Shown: piece after piece, positions 59,015 through 64,000 of the stretch
Position numbering within the stretch: position 1 is the stretch's first letter
Layout: every line of letters begins with the position of its first letter
Made by a program: the position numbers and the translations under genes
Notes under the pieces: model-generated
Told to the model about the DNA's origin: nothing
Databases searched by the model: none
The model's input: only the letters and a program-made list of their open reading frames with translations
Source: Odobenus rosmarus divergens
Taxonomy: Eukaryota; Chordata; Mammalia; Carnivora; Odobenidae
DNA: 64,000 bases
Direction of reading: 5' to 3'
Assembly: GCF_000321225.1 (NCBI RefSeq)
Contig: NW_004450267.1
Location: 211,316-275,315, forward strand

Positions 59015-60759
59015 GACAAAAATAAATATATATATGCATGAATACACAGTCAGAGAAAAATTACACATATGTGACCCATTCATTCTCTGATGATCTTTTT
59101 TATCTTAGGCATCAAGAAGCAACAAAATTTCAGTTTATGTATTTTCCCATAGGAAAAATATTACCTAGAATACTACACAAAACTTCTGAAAAGGTTTTTC
59201 TCTCTCATTTGTCTCTAGCCAACTCATCAAGCATATACTTCCTGATTATTCTTTCTAAAGCACAGTTTTGATCATGTCACCAACCTGCACAGAAACCGTT
59301 AAGAGTTCCCCGTCCAAAACCTCATTCAAACAGTCCAGGACTTACATCAGTCTGCAAATTCCCTCTCAAACTCTCCTGCACTGTTATTCTTTATTCATCT
59401 TCCCCTCTAAATAGAACTACCAACCTGACATTCCTGAAGAAGACCCCCAAATTTCCAATCCCTAGACCTATTCATTCTACCTGACTGAATACAACCCTAT
59501 GTATCTAAATTCCACTCTTCTACATCTAATGCATTATAATAATCTTGCTTAGTATCATAGTCGAGTATAGGAAGAATATCTATGCATTATGATGTCTTTC
59601 CACCATTTGTTAAATTAATACTACATATGCTACGGCATTTATTAAAAGTATACAAATAGGAAGTAAGACAGACATTTCAGCTTCCTAGGAATCTGGAAAT
59701 CTATCTTCTACATGATTCTATGTATGTGTATCTTTCTGGAAGTAAAAAAAAAAGCTTAATGAAAAAATTAATCATTGTCAGTTTGTTCTCTAGAAATTTT
59801 GATCTCGAAAGAGTAAAAAGAAACTATGTATATACAAATATTGTTGTTTGTTTATTCCACAAACACTTATTGAATACCATATATATACCTAAAATTATAG
59901 AAGGCAATGGAAGTGATGGAAAAATACAGAGGTCTGTTACAAATTCCATTCTTTAGGAGTAAAGAGGCATAACCATAATACAAGGTCAAAAGCGACACAT
60001 TGTGAAAAGAGAGATGGCTGTGGAGCTAAAAGGAAGAAGAGAGGTTGTGTCAGCTGGGAGGATCCCAGAAAGTTTCATTAAAACAAGATGTTTCCATTTG
60101 TCTTCAGCAAACGTCAACCACAATGAAAACACATTAAGACAGCTAAGTATAAAACCCTTCAGCGTGAATCTGTTTCCATGGTGTCAATTCTATATGTTTA
60201 TATAGATTTTTTTTCTGGGTCTCATGAAAAATATTTTAACAAATCTATACAAACAAAAGCATTGAAAGCCACGTTTGCCACAAAACACTCATGTTTTTAG
60301 ATATTAGTGATTTGGAAGATCAGAGAGTATATTCCCATCCTGAACTACTTCTCTCTTAGAGATTTGGGGAATTATTTTCAGACTATTCCTCCTTGGAAAC
60401 TACTGATGCTGTATGATTTCATCAGCACAAAATAGTTTCATGAGTAGGAAGGTGCTTATTTCAGGAGCTAAGTTTGAAGGGCTAGAGGTCAGTTTATGAA
60501 CCAATTATAGTTTATTTCAGAATGTTTCTTGCACTTAGATTATCTCTGAAAAGACATACTCCAGAAGCTATGCTTTCCTTTTTTAGATGAATATATGGAT
60601 TCCTGTGGTGAAGAGGGAAGCAACAAAAAAATCCTGTTCAATTAATAAACTCTGGAATCTTGCTATTAATAAAGGATAAATAAACTAATATAGTAGTTAT
60701 TTGAAAAGTGAAGCAAAGCAATGAATTTTAAAAATGTAACTTAATACATGTTTATTTAG
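59015..60759. other. Unassigned, with possible ancient LINE DNA
   Basis: No gene was seen. About 59200-59400 ('gcacagttttgatcatgtca') resembles sense L2 reverse-transcriptase-end sequence, weakly. Frames at 59038, 59720 and 60002 have no recognised domain. Confidence 0.35.
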
Positions 60760-61320
60760 TTTCTATAGGCATGGTGGACACAGCCACGAGAAAGGCAAAC
60801 AAGGTCTTTTCTCTCCATGCATCTCATGTTCTAGATGCGTGAGATATGGGTTATGGGCAGAGGGGATACCATAGGTAGGCGAGGAAGTAAAATAGATTTG
60901 ATTAACAAGTAAACAAATTTCAAAACATCATTTCAAATAGTGGTAAGTGCTATGAAGACAGTAATGGAAGGTGACTTGATAGAGAATGGGAAGGGACTTT
61001 AGGTGGGCAAGGAAGAGAGGCATATATAAAAAGCTGATGTTTGACCTGATACGTGGGTTTTCAATTTACAAAACAATAAGCCATGTAAAAATCTAAGCAG
61101 AAAAGCAAGAAGGGCAAAGATCCTAAGGTAGAAAACAGTTTGGGAGATTTTAGAAGAAAAAACAAAGCTAGAATAACAGAAGAATGGTGACTGAGGCTGA
61201 GGATACTACAAAGTGAACCTGTAGGGTTAAGGAAGATCACTTAGGTTTGTGTAGTGTATATAAGCAGTCTGGATTTTATTTCTCAAAACCCTGATTTGAA
61301 ACCATGGTAAGAATTTCTGT
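60760..61320 (-). mobile_element. L2 3' region (antisense)
   Basis: 'gtggtaagtgctatgaagac', 'gatgtttgacctgata', 'agcagaaaagcaagaagggc', 'gtctggattttatttctcaa' follow the antisense L2 3' UTR and C-terminal RT order. Diverged. Confidence 0.7.
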
Positions 61321-61374
61321 ATACCTTTGTATACATTAGTGAAATGAAATTTTTATTTTTATATTTGTTCAAAA

Positions 61375-61655
61375 AAAATTCATTTTTGAGAAACTCCTAC
61401 ATGCTAGAGTCTGGAATTGGGGAGAGAAGGTAAACAAGAGGATAGATTTAGTACTTTACTGTGTAAGAATTTATACAGTGGTAGAAGAGAAAGTGCTAGA
61501 AGCCCTGGGTATATTACACTTATAAAGTATTATGGATATTCTAAGGACTGATCTCTTTTCCAGTTGGTAAGATCGTTGTATATAGCATAGCATGTAAATT
61601 GAGCCTTGAAATATAGGTATGAATTGAGTGTGTGGAAATAGAAGGTAGAAGGTGC
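61375..61655 (-). mobile_element. Second L2 3' end (antisense), split by the MRPL14 retrocopy
   Basis: It restarts with an L2 terminus ('gaaactcctacatgctagag', 'ggagagaaggtaaacaagag') and proceeds antisense until the poly(T) of the MRPL14 retrocopy. Diverged; the right end is cut by the retrocopy insertion. Confidence 0.5.
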
Positions 61656-61666
61656 TTAAAAAAAAA

Positions 61667-61679
61667 TTTTTTTTTTTTT
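61667..61679 (-). other. Poly(A) tract at the 3' end of the MRPL14 retrocopy
   Basis: Thirteen T on the plus strand (A on the minus) directly follow the retrocopy 3' UTR, as left by reverse transcription of a polyadenylated mRNA. Nine A on the plus strand lie just beyond (61658-61666), making an A9T13 palindromic tract. Confidence 0.9.
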
Positions 61680-61690
61680 ACATGAAAAGG

Positions 61691-61696
61691 TTTATT
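61691..61696 (-). terminator. AATAAA polyadenylation signal of the MRPL14 retrocopy
   Basis: AATAAA on the minus strand lies about 85 nt past the stop codon and about 11 nt before the poly(A) tract. This is the normal spacing for the parent mRNA's cleavage signal. Confidence 0.9.
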
Positions 61697-61779
61697 TTTT
61701 CACAGGACACTGTTCCCCAGCCATGGGGCCCCGAGTTCCCTCTCATGAGTCCCACCACAGCCAGCGGCCCGAGCCCTGC

Positions 61780-62217
61780 TCACACAAAGTTCTGAGCAAT
61801 GGCCAGGACCTCGGAAAATTCACCTTCCCTCTGGCGTAGGCTGGTGGTGATGGGTGTCTTAATTCGGGTCCCCACAGGGTTCCCGTTGTCCTCAATGAGG
61901 ACCACATTGTTGGAGTCAAACCTGGGGGTCATCCGGGGACCGGGCATGCGATGCCCCACAATGAGTGCCTTTTTCTTCTGTCCCTTGATGGCCAGCAGTA
62001 TCCGGTCGCCCACCTTGTCCACCCCATTCTTGTTATAGACGTGGATGCAACGAGGAGGGCGATGGTATGGGGTATTCCCCAGGGCACTGTTGTCCACCAC
62101 ACAGACCCGCGTCATCTTCTGAATTGCACTGAGGCTTCTGGTGGTGCTGAAACTGCACTGGCTGAGCGCTTGGCTTGCATGGGTGAAGGGGTCCCAGAGC
62201 CCAGCACAGAAAGCCAT
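61780..62217 (-). CDS. MRPL14: MRPL14 retrocopy: intact 145-codon mitochondrial ribosomal protein uL14m
   Basis: The minus-strand frame from ATG 62215-62217 to TGA encodes 145 residues, the length I know for mammalian MRPL14, a protein of the mitochondrial large ribosomal subunit. Residues 1-30 have the basic, Ser/Thr-rich look of a mitochondrial targeting sequence ('[11 protein letters not shown]' at 24-34). The uL14 core follows: 'VVDNSALGN' at 40-48, 'ALIVGH' at 84-89 and '[20 protein letters not shown]' at 99-118. The frame stays open upstream to another ATG at 62302-62304, but those 29 codons look like 5' UTR, so I chose the internal Met. No introns interrupt it, and a short 3' UTR, AATAAA and poly(A) follow. 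It is therefore a processed retrocopy inserted in ancient L2. Cys39 stands where I recall Arg (TRVR), a likely CpG change. No promoter is evident. It may be a young processed pseudogene or an expressed retrogene; the intact frame alone does not decide. Confidence 0.87.
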   Translation of the reverse strand: MAFCAGLWDPFTHASQALSQCSFSTTRSLSAIQKMTRVCVVDNSALGNTPYHRPPRCIHVYNKNGVDKVGDRILLAIKGQKKKALIVGHRMPGPRMTPRFDSNNVVLIEDNGNPVGTRIKTPITTSLRQREGEFSEVLAIAQNFV

Positions 62218-62330
62218 GGCAAATCCCCTTTGGCCGGCCGGGAATATCCCGCTGCCGGCCTCTCTGAAAAGACAGAAAGAAAAATACAGAAACTTTTCTG
62301 GCACACAGCAAACAGCGATTACAATAAAGT
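62218..62330 (-). other. Probable 5' UTR part of the MRPL14 retrocopy
   Basis: The GC-rich minus-strand text just upstream of the ATG ('ggatattcccggccggccaa') contrasts with its AT-rich surroundings and is presumably parent 5' UTR. The exact 5' end, somewhere in 62260-62335, and a target duplication could not be fixed by eye. Confidence 0.5.
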
Positions 62331-62332
62331 GT

Positions 62333-62352
62333 TGTTGATATAGTTATCAACA
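62333..62352. repeat. 8-bp perfect hairpin
   Basis: tgttgata and tatcaaca pair around the loop tagt. It touches the first unit of the tandem duplication to its right. Confidence 0.8.
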
Positions 62353-62408
62353 TATATGAGACAATGAAGGGAAATTCATCATATATGAGACAATGAAGGG
62401 AAATTCAT
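62351..62408 (+). repeat. Perfect 29-bp tandem duplication
   Basis: The unit beginning 'catatatgagacaatgaag' and ending 'aaattcat' occurs at 62351-62379 and again at 62380-62408 without mismatch. It lies between the MRPL14 retrocopy and an L2 end. Confidence 0.97.
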
Positions 62409-63960
62409 CCATTCATTTATTCAGAGAATATTTATTGAGCAAGTACTATGTGGGAGGTACCAAACTAGCTACTGGTGAACAGTAGTGAATAAAAAAGGCC
62501 TTGTTTTTATGGAGAAGTCCAGAAGGGGGAGACAGACAATAAACAAGTAAATACAGACTACAAAGTTGTGATGAGCACTTTGGAGGAAAATAGAACGGAG
62601 ACAAAGGAAAGGCAGTTCAGTAAATGGTTAAACTTGTTCAAAGAGTAATCAAGAAAGGCCTCTCTAAAAAGTGACATTATAGCAGAGACCTGAAGGACAC
62701 GGGAGAGTAACTCATGCAAGCATCTCAGTAAGTCATCAAAGCGGAGGAGGTCATAGGCTGAAATGCCCAAAAGCAGGAGCATATGTGAAACGTTCAAGAA
62801 AAAGTATAGAGAATAGGATAACTGAAATACTGGGAAAGAGCTGGAAAGTGATAGGAGATGTGGTCAGCAAGGTGAGGTGGGCGGCGCAGGATAGAGACAT
62901 GGGATAGGATATATAGCACCTCATGGATGATACCAAGATGAGCCACTGGAGGACAATGAATAAAATAGGAGAATGATGTTTCATTATCAAGAGACACTGT
63001 GACTATTGTGTTGAGCAGAACCAGAAAGGATAAAACAGAAGCTGATGGAGCAAATAGGAGGCCACTGTAGTTATCAAGGTGAGTGATGGTGGCCTGGAGC
63101 TGGGTCTTTATGGAAAAAGTGATGAGAATGGAACAAATTCTGAAAATACTTTGAACAGATATGATTTGATAATGGATCAAATACTGGGCAAAAAGAGAAG
63201 TCAGACTGACACCAGTATTTTATAGCCCAAGCAACTGGAAGAAGGGGGTTGCCATTCATTCGGATAAGGAAGACTCTAGGAAGAGCAAGTATTTGTTAGA
63301 CTGTCTAGATATCACTTTTAGATATAGTAAGTTTGAGATGCCTGTCTGTAACTAAGCAGAGATTTTGTGTAGACAGCTGAATCTACAGGTCTGGAGTTCA
63401 GGGAAAATGGGCTGGAAATAAAAATTTGGGAGTCATCAGGAGTTACAAGATATTTAAAGCCTTGTGACTGGAATATAATAACCGTGGGGTAAGTCTACAT
63501 GGAGAAAAGAAGAAGGTCAAGGATTGAACCCTGCAGCAGTACAAAATTTAGAGTCCAGGGAGAGGAGGTAGAAATCAGCCAAGGAGAGGGGTGCTAATGA
63601 GGAAGAAAATAATAGAGTCAAAAGGAATCAATGCCTCAATAACTAAGTGAAGCAAAGAAAGAGTAATCAACTGTGACAAATACTTCCAAGTAATTTGAGA
63701 ACTAAAAAGTAACCATTGGATTTAGCAATGGGGAAGTAATTGGTAACCTTGACAAGAGCAGTTTGAGTGGACTGGTAATAATTAAAACCTCACCAAAGTA
63801 GGATCAAGAGAGAAAAGATGGAAAAGAATTAGTGAAGATTAACTCCTCTAAGTTTTGTTGTAAAAGGTAGCAAAGAAACAGGACAGTAGCTGGAGAAGGA
63901 TATAGGGCCAAGAAAAGGTTTGCCTGAGATGGGAGAAAATTTAGTCTAGCTGTGTGCTGC
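62409..63960 (-). mobile_element. Long ancient L2 (antisense), reverse-transcriptase region to 3' end
   Basis: The plus strand starts with the antisense L2 terminus ('gaatatttattgagcaagta', 'ggggagacagacaataaaca'). It continues through 3' UTR and RT text: 'gcctctctaaaaagtgacat', 'gtagttatcaaggtgagtga', 'gcccaagcaactggaagaag', 'gtttgagatgcctgtctgta', 'ttgggagtcatcaggagtta', 'ttgacaagagcagtttgagt'. The region that should encode the RT Y-A-D-D motif (about 63430-63450) keeps the two Asp but has lost Tyr-Ala. It spans about 1.55 kb, unusually long for a L2, and is full of stops. It runs close to the right edge. Confidence 0.82.
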
Positions 63961-64000
63961 TGGCCATGGTCCAGTTAAGTTCTACCTCTCCCACTCCCCC

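Noticed and set aside
62218..62304. 29-codon N-terminal extension of the MRPL14 frame
   Set aside because: The frame happens to be open through the 5' UTR. The internal Met gives the known family length and a typical targeting sequence.
61951..62343. 130-codon plus-strand frame over the MRPL14 retrocopy
   Set aside because: It is the opposite-strand shadow of the MRPL14 frame.
1..64000. CRISPR arrays, bacterial operons, phage or plasmid genes
   Set aside because: No regularly spaced direct repeats, ribosome-binding sites or dense coding. The repeat content is that of a carnivore nuclear genome.

Overview
The window is nuclear DNA from a mammalian carnivore. At least 26 copies of the tRNA-Lys-derived carnivore SINE (CAN-SINE) are present. 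Each has a tRNA-like head (gcctgggtggctcagt), a CT-rich middle and an AATAAA / A-rich tail, or the reverse complement of these. Several L1 copies carry a carnivore-type 3' UTR ending in gatgtaatgtatggtgatta. The combined SINE and L1 style points to Caniformia, probably the bear/seal/weasel side (arctoids). That refinement is inference from remembered repeat sequences, not from a search.

The window reads as intergenic or deep-intronic, AT-rich DNA built mainly from layered transposons. I found no spliced host gene, functional tRNA or rRNA gene, CRISPR array or bacterial-type operon. The only recognisable host protein is MRPL14 (mitochondrial ribosomal protein uL14m). It is an intronless, full-length 145-codon retrocopy on the minus strand (61780-62217), followed by a poly(A) signal and a poly(A) tract.

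Layout: 1-2.7 kb is old antisense L1 with two SINEs. 2.7-12.3 kb is mostly unassigned sequence with SINEs, small L1 tails and L2-like DNA. 12.36-14.69 kb is a young 5'-inverted (twin-primed) L1 inside a 17-18 bp target duplication. 17.7-18.1 kb holds two head-to-tail SINEs. 19.3-20.6 kb is an antisense L1. 26.7-29.2 kb is a SINE, an L1-in-SINE nest and an old antisense L1. 30.1-34.5 kb holds a short L1 tail, SINEs and old L1/L2. 34.4-37.8 kb is a complex block with an L1 inverted repeat, a decayed class III-like endogenous retrovirus, an old L1 split by a SINE, a second small twin-primed L1 and an LTR. 37.8-56 kb is mixed unique DNA with SINEs, MIRs, a MLT1-like LTR, a Tigger-like transposon and microsatellites. 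57-58.1 kb is a sense L1. 60.8-64 kb is ancient antisense L2 flanking the MRPL14 retrocopy.

Nothing here behaves as a multi-gene system. The most useful observations are the intact MRPL14 retrocopy, the two twin-primed L1s, two L1 tails truncated at nearly the same base, the 73-bp inverted repeat around 34.4-35.1 kb, and the nested SINE/L1 insertions. Family names for old repeats come from memory of consensus sequences and would need RepeatMasker confirmation.
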